Below, piece after piece: positions 31,375 through 40,001 of a stretch of 64,000 nucleotides of DNA. Every line of letters starts with the position of its first letter. Positions within the stretch are counted from its first letter, which is position 1. The notes below the pieces were generated by a model that had not been told where the DNA came from, did no database searches, and saw only the letters and a list, made by a program, of their open reading frames with translations. The stretch comes from Allorhizobium pseudoryzae (GTDB lineage Bacteria; Pseudomonadota; Alphaproteobacteria; Rhizobiales; Rhizobiaceae): NCBI RefSeq assembly GCF_011046245.1, contig NZ_CP049244.1, positions 558,001 through 622,000 of the forward strand, given 5' to 3'. The translations under genes were made by a program, and so were the position numbers.

Positions 31375-32277
31375 GTGAACCATCTGGGAGCCGTCCCGGC
31401 GCATCCGGAACTTGACCCGTCTCATCCGCTCGTGGTGTTTGGCGACCATCAGTTCTGCGCTGGAAACCTGATGGAGGTCCAGCGGATGGCTGGTCCCCAC
31501 ATGCACAGCCAGATCGAACTCAACTTCGTTCTGGATGGCCATATGACCTATTTGTTTGACGGGCGCGAACTGACCGTCGACAAGAACAGGCTTTGTCTCT
31601 TCTGGGGCATGATCCCGCATCAGGTGATAGACTGCGCGGAGAGCACGCGTTTCGTCTGCCTTTACGTTCCGATGTCGGTGCTTCTCGGCTTTCCCAATCT
31701 CAGCCGGTTTCGCGATGCGGTGTTCCGGGGCGCGGTGATCGAGGCGCTCGATATGCGTCCCTGGGACCGGGATGTCTTTCTTCGCTGGCGCGACGAGATT
31801 CTGTCGGGTGATGCGGAAGTGATGGAGATCGTCCGTTCGGAACTGATGGCGCGGGTGATGCGCATTGAGCGCGAGGGCTGGCGAGACCTGCGCGAGCAGG
31901 GCGCGGCCATTTTCTCCTCCGGTCAACGCGATGCCGATTGGGTGGTGCATGTGGAAAACATGCTGCGTTTCATCGGCGAAGGGGCGCTTGGCAATATCTC
32001 CGCCGAAGATGTGGGACGTGCGGCCGGCCTGCATCCGAACTATGCGATGACGCTGTTTCGCAAGGCGGTCGGCATGACCATCAACCAGGCGATCATCCGT
32101 CACCGGCTGGATACGGCGCAGTCGCTGTTGATCGCGACGGACCTGCCGATCACTGAGGTGGCGTATGAGTCCGGCTTCGGCTCGCTATCGACCTTCTACG
32201 ATGCCTTCCAGAAACGGTTTCGCGAGAAGCCTGTCCAGTTCCGCCGCCGCATGCGACCCGCCGCGGGCGCGGCATAA
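31375..32277 (+). CDS. AraC-family activator resembling MelR
   Basis: This is a 300-aa regulator with an N-terminal cupin sugar-sensing domain and a C-terminal pair of helix-turn-helices (from about residue 195: ISAEDVGRAAGLHPNYAMTLF and ITEVAYESGFGSLSTFYDAF). Similarity to E. coli MelR shows in CLFWGMIPHQVID against LFWACTPHQLTD and in the NYAM helix. MelR activates melibiose genes, which matches the divergent alpha-galactosidase operon. The start is GTG 31375 with no good ribosome site; translation may begin elsewhere nearby. Confidence 0.88.
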   Translation: MNHLGAVPAHPELDPSHPLVVFGDHQFCAGNLMEVQRMAGPHMHSQIELNFVLDGHMTYLFDGRELTVDKNRLCLFWGMIPHQVIDCAESTRFVCLYVPMSVLLGFPNLSRFRDAVFRGAVIEALDMRPWDRDVFLRWRDEILSGDAEVMEIVRSELMARVMRIEREGWRDLREQGAAIFSSGQRDADWVVHVENMLRFIGEGALGNISAEDVGRAAGLHPNYAMTLFRKAVGMTINQAIIRHRLDTAQSLLIATDLPITEVAYESGFGSLSTFYDAFQKRFREKPVQFRRRMRPAAGAA

Positions 32278-32367
32278 ATCGGCGCGACCGACGCGGCGAA
32301 GCGTCTCCGCAGCGGTGATCGGACCCTGTCCGAATTTGAGCAATTCCTTACGTCGCGAGCGGTGGCG

Positions 32368-32382
32368 TTAACCATTCGTTAA
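32368..32382. promoter_or_regulatory. CtrA-binding box (TTAA-N7-TTAA) upstream of minC
   Basis: TTAACCATTCGTTAA matches the full alphaproteobacterial CtrA consensus TTAA-N7-TTAA, 42 bp before the minC start. In Sinorhizobium, CtrA is reported to control minCD. I infer cell-cycle control of division-site selection here. Confidence 0.7.
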
Positions 32383-32424
32383 CCAAATCAGCGCTACCCA
32401 TACGTCAACGATTTGTTTACGTAG

Positions 32425-33186
32425 ATGACCGAAGTGCTAACAGACTCTCGCTCCATCAGGATCAAAGGCCGCTCCTTTCTGGCGGTCGTTTTGTCTCCGG
32501 ACCTGCCGCTGGATGACTGGCTGGTGCGGCTGGACGATCTGGCTGCCCGTTCTGCTGGTTTTTTCCTGAACCGCCCCGTGGTTCTGGATGTTGAAGGTCT
32601 CGGCATCAACCGGGCCGAGCTGACGGAATTCCTGGACAAGCTTGCCGACCGCAATGTCCGCATCATGGGCATCGAAGGGGCAAAGCCGTCGATGATCTCG
32701 CCCGGCATGCCGCCGGTGCTGAAAGGTGGCCGCCCGGCTGGCGATGTCGAGGTGCCGGAAACCGAGGTCCCGGACGACAAAACCGCCGAGGACCGCCCGG
32801 AAACCGCTGCCTCCCATGCGCCGGCACCCACCGTCGCGCAGGACAGCCGTTCTTCCCACCCGTCGCTGGTGATCAACGAACCCGTAAGGTCCGGGCAATC
32901 GATCATCTTTACGGAAGGGGATGTGACCGTTGTCGGGTCCGTCGCCTCCGGCGCGGAAGTCATCGCCGGCGGCTCCGTCCATATCTATGGCGCCCTGCGG
33001 GGGCGAGCCATGGCGGGCTCCGTCGGAAATGCGTCCGCGCGCATCTTCTGCCGGAAACTGGAGGCGGAGCTGATCGCAATCGACGGCATCTACAAAATGG
33101 CTGAGGACTTGCCGCCGGAGCTGCTGGGGAAACCCGTCCAGCTATGGCTCGAAGGCGATGCAGTCATGGCCGAGAAACTTAACTGA
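32425..33186 (+). CDS. minC: Septum site-determining protein MinC
   Basis: This is a division inhibitor of 253 aa that antagonises FtsZ with MinD. The N-terminal domain (1-100) starts IRIKGRSFLAVVL, a Pro/Glu/Ala-rich linker covers about 100-150, and the C-terminal beta-helix has the hallmark GDVTVVGSVASGAEVIAGGS and HIYGALRGRAMAGS blocks. The N-terminal ATG lies 42 bp after a CtrA box. First gene of minCDE, 31 nt before minD. Confidence 0.95.
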   Translation: MTEVLTDSRSIRIKGRSFLAVVLSPDLPLDDWLVRLDDLAARSAGFFLNRPVVLDVEGLGINRAELTEFLDKLADRNVRIMGIEGAKPSMISPGMPPVLKGGRPAGDVEVPETEVPDDKTAEDRPETAASHAPAPTVAQDSRSSHPSLVINEPVRSGQSIIFTEGDVTVVGSVASGAEVIAGGSVHIYGALRGRAMAGSVGNASARIFCRKLEAELIAIDGIYKMAEDLPPELLGKPVQLWLEGDAVMAEKLN

Positions 33187-33217
33187 GCCCAATCACGCTC
33201 ATTCACAGGAGATAAAG

Positions 33218-34030
33218 ATGGGGAAGGTAATCGTCGTCACGTCAGGCAAGGGCGGAGTTGGCAAGACCACATCGACCGCTGCACTGGGTGCAGCACTCGC
33301 CCAACGCAATGAAAAGGTCGTCGTCGTGGACTTCGACGTGGGCCTGCGCAACCTCGACCTCGTGATGGGCGCCGAGCGCCGCGTGGTCTACGACCTGATC
33401 AACGTGATCCAGGGCGATGCGAAGCTCACCCAGGCGCTGATCCGCGACAAGCGGCTGGAAAACCTGTTCCTGCTGCCGGCCTCCCAGACCCGCGACAAGG
33501 ACAACCTCACGCCGGAAGGTGTCGAGTGGGTGATCAACGAGCTGAAGCGCTATTTCGACTGGGTGATCTGCGACAGCCCCGCCGGTATCGAACGCGGCGC
33601 GACGCTGGCCATGCGCCATGCCGACATCGCCGTCGTGGTCACGAACCCGGAAGTCTCCTCGGTGCGCGATTCCGACCGCATCATCGGCCTGCTCGATTCG
33701 AAGACCATGAAGGCCGAGCGCGGCGAGCGGATGGAGAAGCACCTGCTTCTGACCCGTTACGACGGGGCCCGCGCCCAGCGTGGCGACATGCTGAAGGTCG
33801 ATGACGTTCTGGAAATCCTGTCGATCCCGCTGCTCGGCATCATTCCGGAAAGCTCCGACGTGCTGCGCGCATCGAACCTCGGCGCACCGGTGACGCTCGC
33901 CGACGCCCGCTGCGCTCCGTCGCTTGCCTATTTCGAGGCAGCCCGTCGCCTTGCCGGCGAAGACATTCCGGTTTCCATTCCGGAAGAAAAGCGCGGCATC
34001 TTCGGCAAGATCTTCGGGAGGGCTGCATGA
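33218..34030 (+). CDS. minD: Septum site-determining ATPase MinD
   Basis: This is a membrane-cycling ATPase of 270 aa. It has the deviant Walker [11 protein letters not shown] (residues 9-18), [16 protein letters not shown], and [11 protein letters not shown]. The C-terminus carries an amphipathic membrane-targeting helix ([13 protein letters not shown]). ATG 33218 follows GGAG; the frame extends back to 33158 inside minC. The stop overlaps the minE start by 4 nt (ATGA). Confidence 0.97.
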   Translation: MGKVIVVTSGKGGVGKTTSTAALGAALAQRNEKVVVVDFDVGLRNLDLVMGAERRVVYDLINVIQGDAKLTQALIRDKRLENLFLLPASQTRDKDNLTPEGVEWVINELKRYFDWVICDSPAGIERGATLAMRHADIAVVVTNPEVSSVRDSDRIIGLLDSKTMKAERGERMEKHLLLTRYDGARAQRGDMLKVDDVLEILSIPLLGIIPESSDVLRASNLGAPVTLADARCAPSLAYFEAARRLAGEDIPVSIPEEKRGIFGKIFGRAA

Positions 34031-34287
34031 ATATTTTCCGCCTCTTCAACAAGCAGCGTTCCGCGCCTCTTGCTCGGGAGCGGCTGCAGGTTCTCCTCGC
34101 CCATGAACGCGCGTCCTCCGGAACCGATCTCGTCGCGGTGCTGCGCGAAGAAATCCTGGCCGTCATCGCCAAGCATGTCGAACTCGATAACGACCGGGTT
34201 CACGTGAAGATGGATCGCGATGAAAACATGTCGATCCTCGAGATCGACGTGGAAATCCCGCTCAACGCGAGCCGTCAGGCCGCCTGA
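34027..34287 (+). CDS. minE: Cell division topological specificity factor MinE
   Basis: This is an 86-aa protein that stimulates MinD ATPase and drives Min oscillation. The N-terminal membrane-binding segment is [13 protein letters not shown], the MinD-contact helix is [17 protein letters not shown], and the C-terminal dimerisation domain ends in LEIDVEIPL. Coupled to minD by a 4-nt overlap; followed by a strong terminator. Confidence 0.96.
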   Translation: MNIFRLFNKQRSAPLARERLQVLLAHERASSGTDLVAVLREEILAVIAKHVELDNDRVHVKMDRDENMSILEIDVEIPLNASRQAA

Positions 34288-34316
34288 TCCGGCACAGACC
34301 GCAAATGCCAGACATC

Positions 34317-34345
34317 AAAAAGGGCCGCTCATGACGGCCCTTTTT
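34317..34345. terminator. Bidirectional intrinsic terminator between minE and SCO1 gene
   Basis: AAAAAGGGCCG (34317-34327) pairs perfectly with CGGCCCTTTTT (34335-34345) around a 7-nt loop. U-runs are present in both directions, so it ends the min operon on the plus strand and the convergent copper-delivery genes on the minus strand. Confidence 0.88.
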
Positions 34346-34369
34346 CCATGGCACCTCTGGCTTGCCCCA

Positions 34370-34960
34370 TCAGAGCAAGGTGTCGCGGATCTTCTTCAGC
34401 GCAAGCTCGTCATCCTCGCCGTAGGGGATCATGCCTTTCAGCCGCCCGTCGGGGCCAATGAGCAACAGCGAGGTGGTGTGGCTCATGTGATAGTCGCTGT
34501 CGTCACCATAGGTGCGCGCGGCGTGGATCATCCAGCCATCGGTGACTTTCTGCATTTCCTCAGGCGTGCCGGTGATGCCGGTGATCCGATCCGTGATCGA
34601 GGTCACGTAGGCATGCATGACATCCGGCATATCGCGTGCAGGGTCAATCGTGAAGAAATAGGCCTTCAGCTTTTCACCCTCCGGCCCGAGCTTGTTCAGC
34701 CAGCCAGAAACCTCGAACAGGGTGGTCGGGCAGACCTCCGGGCAATGAGTATAGCCGAAATAGACAATTGAGGGACGTCCCTTGAACAGGGTCTGATCGA
34801 CCGATGCACCCCGATCGTCCACCAGCGAGAATTTTGCGTCGAACGGGCCGGTGCGGGCCCGCGCGCTATCGGCCGAGACCCAGAACATGATGCCGACCAG
34901 TCCGGCAAAGAAGATGCCGGCGATCCCGATCGCCAGCAACGCCATGGGGTTCCGGTTCAC
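34370..34960 (-). CDS. senC: SCO1/SenC copper-delivery protein
   Basis: This is a membrane-anchored thioredoxin-fold protein of 196 aa that helps load copper into cytochrome oxidase. One N-terminal membrane helix (about 8-28) precedes the periplasmic domain; copper ligands are the CPEVCP motif (about residue 76) and the histidine in DYHMSHTTS (about 160). The upstream PCuAC gene overlaps its start by 4 nt, so the two are coupled. Confidence 0.93.
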   Translation of the reverse strand: MNRNPMALLAIGIAGIFFAGLVGIMFWVSADSARARTGPFDAKFSLVDDRGASVDQTLFKGRPSIVYFGYTHCPEVCPTTLFEVSGWLNKLGPEGEKLKAYFFTIDPARDMPDVMHAYVTSITDRITGITGTPEEMQKVTDGWMIHAARTYGDDSDYHMSHTTSLLLIGPDGRLKGMIPYGEDDELALKKIRDTLL

Positions 34961-35451
34961 TTCTTGTGCTCCTTGTGTGCATCGCCCGCATGCGCATCAC
35001 CGCCTGCCGGGCCAACCGCAAACTCGACCTCCACCGGCCCCGCCTTTTCGAAGGTCAGAACCGCCTTGACCATCTCACCCTCCTTGAACGGTTGAGAGAC
35101 GTTCATGAACATCAGATGGTATCCACCCGGTTTCAGCTCAACCGTATCGCCGGCCGGAACAACGATGCCTTGTGGCAATTCTCGCATCTTCATGATGGTT
35201 CCGTCCATGCTCATCTCGTGAATTTGAACGGAAGTTGCGCGATCCGACGAGACGGAGACCAGGCGATCGTCGGTGTTGCCGGGATTGACGATCTTGAAAT
35301 ATCCGCCGCCAACCTTGGCGCCCGGCAGCATGGCCCGGCTGTAGGGATGGCCGATTTCGAGTTCTCCCACCTTGAAGCCGTGCGCGCCGGCAAGGCCGGT
35401 GCCGAGAAGGAAGGCCGCAAGGAAGGCTGCGCTGTTCAAAAATTTTCTCAT
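34957..35451 (-). CDS. Periplasmic copper chaperone PCuAC
   Basis: This is a 164-aa secreted protein of the PCuAC/DUF461 family that passes Cu(I) to the oxidase CuA site. A Sec signal ends at about AGAHG (residue 24). The copper motif of His and Met residues is visible: HEMSMDGTIMKMRE (about 88-101) and PGGYHLMFMN (about 118-127). The C-terminal tail is His-rich (GDAHAGDAHKEHKK), which may bind extra metal. Stop and start overlap the SCO1 gene (ATGA). Confidence 0.92.
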   Translation of the reverse strand: MRKFLNSAAFLAAFLLGTGLAGAHGFKVGELEIGHPYSRAMLPGAKVGGGYFKIVNPGNTDDRLVSVSSDRATSVQIHEMSMDGTIMKMRELPQGIVVPAGDTVELKPGGYHLMFMNVSQPFKEGEMVKAVLTFEKAGPVEVEFAVGPAGGDAHAGDAHKEHKK

Positions 35452-35599
35452 GATCGTGCTCGTCTGTTCAGGAATTACGTGACGGGCTGGTTCGGAAGAG
35501 ACCGTTCAGACAGGTCCGTGCGCCGCACCCTTTGCCCCTATCGGGGCCGTTCCCGCAGGCAATGGCAGCCCCAGGCTCCATCCGCAGGAATCGACACCA

Positions 35600-36013
35600 T
35601 CAGGCCGCAGCGACCGGCGGTGCGCGTGGTGCGGCATTCGGTTGGAAAGGCGGGCGTCCTGGAACATCCAACCGCGGCGGCAACGGCAGGTGAGCCGACA
35701 GGGTTGTCCGCACCGTCTCGACGTAAGAAGCAGCGGGCAGCAGAAGCGCCGCACTCAAGCGACACGCCTCGCAACCATTGGGGCCGAGGCCAGAATGACG
35801 CTGATGATCATCGTGACCGCTTGTCGCCAGGCAAAGCACCGGCACCGTTCCGTCGGGAAGCGTGTAGGCGGCCACCTCGGAGAGTGGAATACCGAAGGCT
35901 CTGGCATCAATCGGCGTATGGGCAAACGCCAGAGCGCAGAGTGCAAACGCACAGATCAGGCGAAGAGCCGCCTGCCAATTCCGTCGTCTGCCATGTCTGC
36001 GCGCCAAAGTCAT
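35600..36013 (-). CDS. DUF2946-type small secreted/membrane protein
   Basis: This is a small protein of about 137 aa with an N-terminal hydrophobic stretch (RLICAFALCALAFAH) and a CEAC motif in a block LGPNGCEACRLSAAL, as in DUF2946 proteins. These often sit beside copper transport or copper chaperone genes, as here (148 bp upstream of PCuAC). The C-terminus is Pro/Ala-rich. The function is unknown. ATG 36013 and GTG 36046 are both possible starts; neither has a good ribosome site. Confidence 0.7.
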   Translation of the reverse strand: MTLARRHGRRRNWQAALRLICAFALCALAFAHTPIDARAFGIPLSEVAAYTLPDGTVPVLCLATSGHDDHQRHSGLGPNGCEACRLSAALLLPAASYVETVRTTLSAHLPLPPRLDVPGRPPFQPNAAPRAPPVAAA

Positions 36014-36141
36014 AACGGGAGTGTTAGCAGAAGATTTGCACCGCACAATGCGGCAGTTTGTCGGGCGTCAGTTTGTCAGGCAACCGTCTCCGGTCCGCGC
36101 ATTGTCAAGCGCTGCCCCAGTGCGGGCATGAATCATCTCCC

Positions 36142-36174
36142 AAAAAAACCGGCGCGTGATACGTCACGCGCCGG
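36142..36174 (-). terminator. Intrinsic terminator of the glp operon
   Basis: An 11-bp perfect stem, CCGGCGCGTGA (36149-36159) with TCACGCGCCGG (36164-36174), has a 4-nt loop. Read on the minus strand it is followed by seven U residues (36142-36148), 25 nt after the glpV stop. A textbook Rho-independent terminator. Confidence 0.92.
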
Positions 36175-36198
36175 CCACAGGTCACTGGTCCGCCCGTC

Positions 36199-37923
36199 TT
36201 ATTTCTTCTGCCAGCTCTTCACGAGGTCGTCGTAATTGACCGTGATCGGCTTTTCCTTCTCGTTTTCGATCTTCAGCTGCGGCGCGAGATTGCCCTTGGA
36301 AACGGCATCCTTGTTCCAGTAGGCCAGATCGTGTTCTTCCGCGAGCTTCGGGCCGATATCACCCTGCACGCCGGCACGTTCCAGGCGCTGCATCACCTTT
36401 TCCTGCTCGGCGCAGAGCGAATCCATCGCCGCCTGCGCGGTCTTGGCGCCGGAGGATGCGTCACCGATCGCCTGCCACCACAACTGGGCAAGCTTCGGAT
36501 AATCCGGAACGTTGGTGCCGGTCGGCGACCACTGCAGACGCGCCGGCGAGCGATAGAACTCGACCAGACCGCCAAGCTTTGGCGCCCGTTCGGTGAACGA
36601 CTTGTGATCGAGCGTGGACTGGCGGATGAAGGTCAGACCCACATGGCTCTTCTTCACATCCACCGTCTTCGACGTGACGAACTGGGCGTAGAGCCAGGCC
36701 GCCTTGGCGCGGTCTTCCGGGGTGGACTTCATCAGCGTCCAGGAGCCGGCATCCTGATAGCCGAGCTTCATGCCGTCCTTCCAGTAGACACCATGCGGGC
36801 TCGGCGCAAAGCGCCACTTCGGAGTGCCGTCCTCATTCACCACCGGCAGGCCCGGCTTCACGAAGTCCGCGGTAAAGGCGGTATAGGTGAACATCTGCTG
36901 GGCGACTTCACCCTGCGACGGCACCGGTCCGGATTCCGAGAAGGTCATGCCCTGGGCAGCCGGAGGCGCGTATTTCTTCATCCAGTCGAGATACTTCTGG
37001 ATGGCGTAGACGGAGGCGGGACCGTTCGTATCACCGCCGCGCGCGACGCATGATCCGACCGGCTGGGACTTCTCGTTGACCTTGATGCCCCATTCATCGA
37101 CCGGCAGGCCGTTCGGGATGCCCTTGTCGCCGTTGCCGGCCATCGACAGCCAGGCATCGGTAAAGCGCCAGCCGAGCGAGGGGTCCTTCTTGCCGTAGTC
37201 CATGTGACCATAGACCTTCTTCCCGCCAATCTCGCGGCCGGTGAAGAACTCGGCAATATCCTCATAGGCCGACCAGTTGACCGGCACGCCGAGATCATAG
37301 CCGTACTTTGCCTTGAAGTCGGCCTTGTTCTTCTCGTCGTTGAACCAGTCGTAGCGGAAGAAATAGAGGTTGGCGAATTGCTGTGTCGGAAGCTGGTAGA
37401 GCTTGCCGTCCGGTGCGGTGGTAAACGACTTGCCGATGAAGTCGTCGATGTCGAGGTTGGGGTTGGTGACCGCCTTGCCTTCGTTCGCCATCCAGTCCGT
37501 CAGGTTGCGGACCTGCTTGTAGCGCCAGTGGGTCCCGATGAGATCGCTGTCGTTGATGTAGGCGTCGTAGATGTTCTCGCCCGACTGCATCTGGGTCTGC
37601 AGCTTTTCGACGACATCACCTTCACCGATCAGGTCATGGGTGATCTTGATGCCGGTAATGGCGGTGAAGGCGGGTGCCAGCACTTTGGATTCATACTCAT
37701 GCGTGGTGATGGTTTCCGAGACCACCTTGATGTCCATACCGGCAAAGGGCTTTGCCGCATCGATAAACCACTGCATTTCCTGTTCCTGGGCAGCGCGATC
37801 GAGGACGGACATGTCCTTGATCTCCTTGTCCAGGAAGGATTTTGCGGCGTTCATGTCGGCAAAGGCCGCACCGCTGGTGGCCAGCAGCATCGCTGCCGTC
37901 GTGGTCAAAAGTCGCTTTCGCAT
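36199..37923 (-). CDS. glpV: Glycerol ABC transporter substrate-binding protein GlpV
   Basis: This is a large periplasmic receptor of 574 aa, longer than the usual 410-430 aa of sugar receptors, as is typical of the rhizobial glycerol system described in R. leguminosarum. A Sec signal ends at about AAFAD. Internal blocks include IKITHDLIGEGDVVEKLQTQ and YQLPTQQFANLYFFRYDWF. I chose ATG 37923 because GGGAGG lies 6 nt upstream; ATG 37929 is adjacent to that site and too close. Last gene of the glp operon. Confidence 0.92.
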   Translation of the reverse strand: MRKRLLTTTAAMLLATSGAAFADMNAAKSFLDKEIKDMSVLDRAAQEQEMQWFIDAAKPFAGMDIKVVSETITTHEYESKVLAPAFTAITGIKITHDLIGEGDVVEKLQTQMQSGENIYDAYINDSDLIGTHWRYKQVRNLTDWMANEGKAVTNPNLDIDDFIGKSFTTAPDGKLYQLPTQQFANLYFFRYDWFNDEKNKADFKAKYGYDLGVPVNWSAYEDIAEFFTGREIGGKKVYGHMDYGKKDPSLGWRFTDAWLSMAGNGDKGIPNGLPVDEWGIKVNEKSQPVGSCVARGGDTNGPASVYAIQKYLDWMKKYAPPAAQGMTFSESGPVPSQGEVAQQMFTYTAFTADFVKPGLPVVNEDGTPKWRFAPSPHGVYWKDGMKLGYQDAGSWTLMKSTPEDRAKAAWLYAQFVTSKTVDVKKSHVGLTFIRQSTLDHKSFTERAPKLGGLVEFYRSPARLQWSPTGTNVPDYPKLAQLWWQAIGDASSGAKTAQAAMDSLCAEQEKVMQRLERAGVQGDIGPKLAEEHDLAYWNKDAVSKGNLAPQLKIENEKEKPITVNYDDLVKSWQKK

Positions 37924-38007
37924 TGTCATCCTCCCGAAGTTTGCGAATGCAGTTTCCCGTCTAATCCGGACAGACGACCTCCCGCCGCCTGCACCGGCAA
38001 TCCGGCC

Positions 38008-38289
38008 CTAGACGAAGCGGAATACGCCGACGGCGTAGACCACGGACAGGGCAAGAGCCCACCACAGGTTCGGCCCTCCCAGGCCGAGCCAGGCAAGATG
38101 AATAAAGGCCGATCCGAGGAGCGAGATGAACAGGCGGTCGCCGCGCGTCGTCTCGAAGCGCAGGATGCCCACTCTCGGGCCACCGCCCGGCCGAACATAT
38201 TCCCAAACGCCCATCGCGGCGATCAGGCAGAAGATCACGATGAAGAAGAGCGCCGTTGGCAGCGTCCAGGCCATCCAGGAAAAGTCCAT
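38008..38289 (-). CDS. glpU: GlpU, small DUF2160 membrane protein of the glycerol transporter
   Basis: This is a 93-aa protein with three hydrophobic segments (about 8-28, 52-70 and 73-92) and the DUF2160 block GVWEYVRPGGGPRVGILRFETTRGDR. It is a constant member of the rhizobial glycerol ABC operon between permease and receptor. The exact role in transport is not established to my knowledge. Confidence 0.9.
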   Translation of the reverse strand: MDFSWMAWTLPTALFFIVIFCLIAAMGVWEYVRPGGGPRVGILRFETTRGDRLFISLLGSAFIHLAWLGLGGPNLWWALALSVVYAVGVFRFV

Positions 38290-38301
38290 CGGAACCTCCT
38301 C

Positions 38302-39114
38302 TCACACGCGGCCGAGGGCAAAGCCCTTGGCAATGTAGTTGCGGACGAAATAGATAACGAGCGCGCCTGGAATGATGGTCAGCACGCCGGCCGCCGCCAG
38401 CACGCCCCAATCCATGCCCGAGGCGGACACCGTGCGCGTCATCGTCGCGGCAATCGGCTTGGCATCCGTCGTCGTCAGCGTGCGGGCAATCAGCAGTTCC
38501 ACCCACGAGAACATGAAGCAGAAGAAGGCGGCCACCCCGATGCCGGACGCGATCAACGGCATGAAGATCTTCACGAAGAATTTCGGGAAGGAATAGCCGT
38601 CGATATAAGCCGTCTCGTCGATCTCCTTCGGCACGCCCGACATGAAACCTTCGAGGATCCAGACCGCCAGCGGCACGTTGAACAGGCAGTGGGCGATCGC
38701 CACGGCGATATGCGTATCGATCAGGCCGAAGGCGGAATAGAGCTGGAAGAAGGGCAGCGCGAAGACGGCGGGCGGTGCCATGCGGTTGGTCAAAAGCCAG
38801 AAGAACAGGTGCTTGTCGCCCAGGAACCGGTAGCGGGAAAACGCATAGGCTGCCGGCAGCGCCGCGGAGACCGAGATCACCGTGTTCAGCACCACATAGA
38901 TGATCGAGTTGATGTAACCGCCATACCAGGCGGGATCGGTGAAGATCACCCGGTAGTTCTGCAATGTTGGGCTTTGTGGCCAGAGCGAGAAGTCGCCGAG
39001 GATTTCCGTGTTCGTCTTGAAGCTCATATTCGCCAGCCAGTAGATCGGCAGGATGAGGAAGACGATATAGAGCGTCGGGATCAGGAAGCCGTAGCTGCGT
39101 TTGGTGTGTGACAT
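38302..39114 (-). CDS. glpQ: Glycerol ABC transporter permease GlpQ
   Basis: This is a MalG-type inner-membrane permease of 270 aa with six spans and the EAA loop PKEIDETAYIDGYSFPKFFV. ATG 39114 follows GAGGAGG by 6 nt; the frame open to 39177 reads into glpP. It lies 11 nt downstream of glpP and 12 nt upstream of glpU. Confidence 0.92.
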   Translation of the reverse strand: MSHTKRSYGFLIPTLYIVFLILPIYWLANMSFKTNTEILGDFSLWPQSPTLQNYRVIFTDPAWYGGYINSIIYVVLNTVISVSAALPAAYAFSRYRFLGDKHLFFWLLTNRMAPPAVFALPFFQLYSAFGLIDTHIAVAIAHCLFNVPLAVWILEGFMSGVPKEIDETAYIDGYSFPKFFVKIFMPLIASGIGVAAFFCFMFSWVELLIARTLTTTDAKPIAATMTRTVSASGMDWGVLAAAGVLTIIPGALVIYFVRNYIAKGFALGRV

Positions 39115-39125
39115 ACCCGGCCTCC

Positions 39126-39998
39126 TCAATTCTGCTGCTGTTCGTCGCTCTGCGTCATGACGGTGTAGAAGACCCATGACAGGAGCAGGATGATCAGAAA
39201 GTAGATGATCGACATGGCCGCAGCCGGACCGAGGTCGAACTGGCCGACCGCCATCTTGACGAGATCGATCGACAGGAAGGTGGTGGAATTGCCGGGCCCG
39301 CCGCCGGTGACGACGAAGGGCTCGGTATAGATCATGAAACTGTCCATGAAGCGCAGCAGCACGGCGATCAAAAGCACCCGCTTCATCTTCGGCAGCTGGA
39401 TGTAGCGGAACACCGACCAGCGCGAGGCGCCGTCAATCTTGGCCGCCTGGTAATACGCATCCGGAATGGAGACGAGGCCGGCATAGCAGAGCAGCACGAC
39501 AAGGCTCGTCCAGTGCCAGACATCCATGACGATGACCGTCACCCAGGCATCCACCGGGTCCTGCGTATAGTTGTAATCGACGCCGATGCTGTTCAGCGTA
39601 TAGCCGAGCAGGCCGATATCGACGCGTCCAAACACCTGCCAGATCGTACCGACAACGTTCCACGGGATGAGCAACGGCAGGGCCATCAGCACCAGGCAGA
39701 CCGGCACGCCGAGCCCCTTCTTCGGCATGTTGAGCGCGATCAGGATACCGAGCGGCACTTCAATTGCCAGAATGATGGCCGAGAAGCTGAGATTGCGCAT
39801 CAGCGCATTCCAGAAGCGGTCGGAATTGAGCATCTGGGTGAACCAGTCTGTGCCCGCCCAGAAGAACTGATTGTTGCCGAACGTATCCTGAACCGAATAG
39901 TTGACGACCGTCATCAGCGGGATGACGGCGGAAAAGGCGACCAGCACCAGCACCGGCAGCACCATGAACCAGGCCTTGTTGTTCCAGGTCTTGTTCAT
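39126..39998 (-). CDS. glpP: Glycerol ABC transporter permease GlpP
   Basis: This is a MalF-type inner-membrane permease of 290 aa, with a first span WFMVLPVLVLVAFSAVIPL and the EAA loop YYQAAKIDGASRWSVFRYIQ. It is followed by GlpQ and preceded by GlpT with 3 nt spacing, so the ATPases and permeases are translated in sequence. Confidence 0.92.
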   Translation of the reverse strand: MNKTWNNKAWFMVLPVLVLVAFSAVIPLMTVVNYSVQDTFGNNQFFWAGTDWFTQMLNSDRFWNALMRNLSFSAIILAIEVPLGILIALNMPKKGLGVPVCLVLMALPLLIPWNVVGTIWQVFGRVDIGLLGYTLNSIGVDYNYTQDPVDAWVTVIVMDVWHWTSLVVLLCYAGLVSIPDAYYQAAKIDGASRWSVFRYIQLPKMKRVLLIAVLLRFMDSFMIYTEPFVVTGGGPGNSTTFLSIDLVKMAVGQFDLGPAAAMSIIYFLIILLLSWVFYTVMTQSDEQQQN

Positions 39999-40001
39999 CG
40001 C

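Noticed and set aside
31198-32103. Long N-terminal extension of the alpha-galactoside binding protein
   Set aside because: It runs antisense through the AraC-type regulator; the signal peptide and GGGAGG site place the start at 31197.
37204-39111. 635-codon plus-strand open frame
   Set aside because: It is antisense to glpV, glpU and glpQ, all recognisable, with the Arg/Asp/His-rich composition typical of antisense frames in GC-rich DNA.
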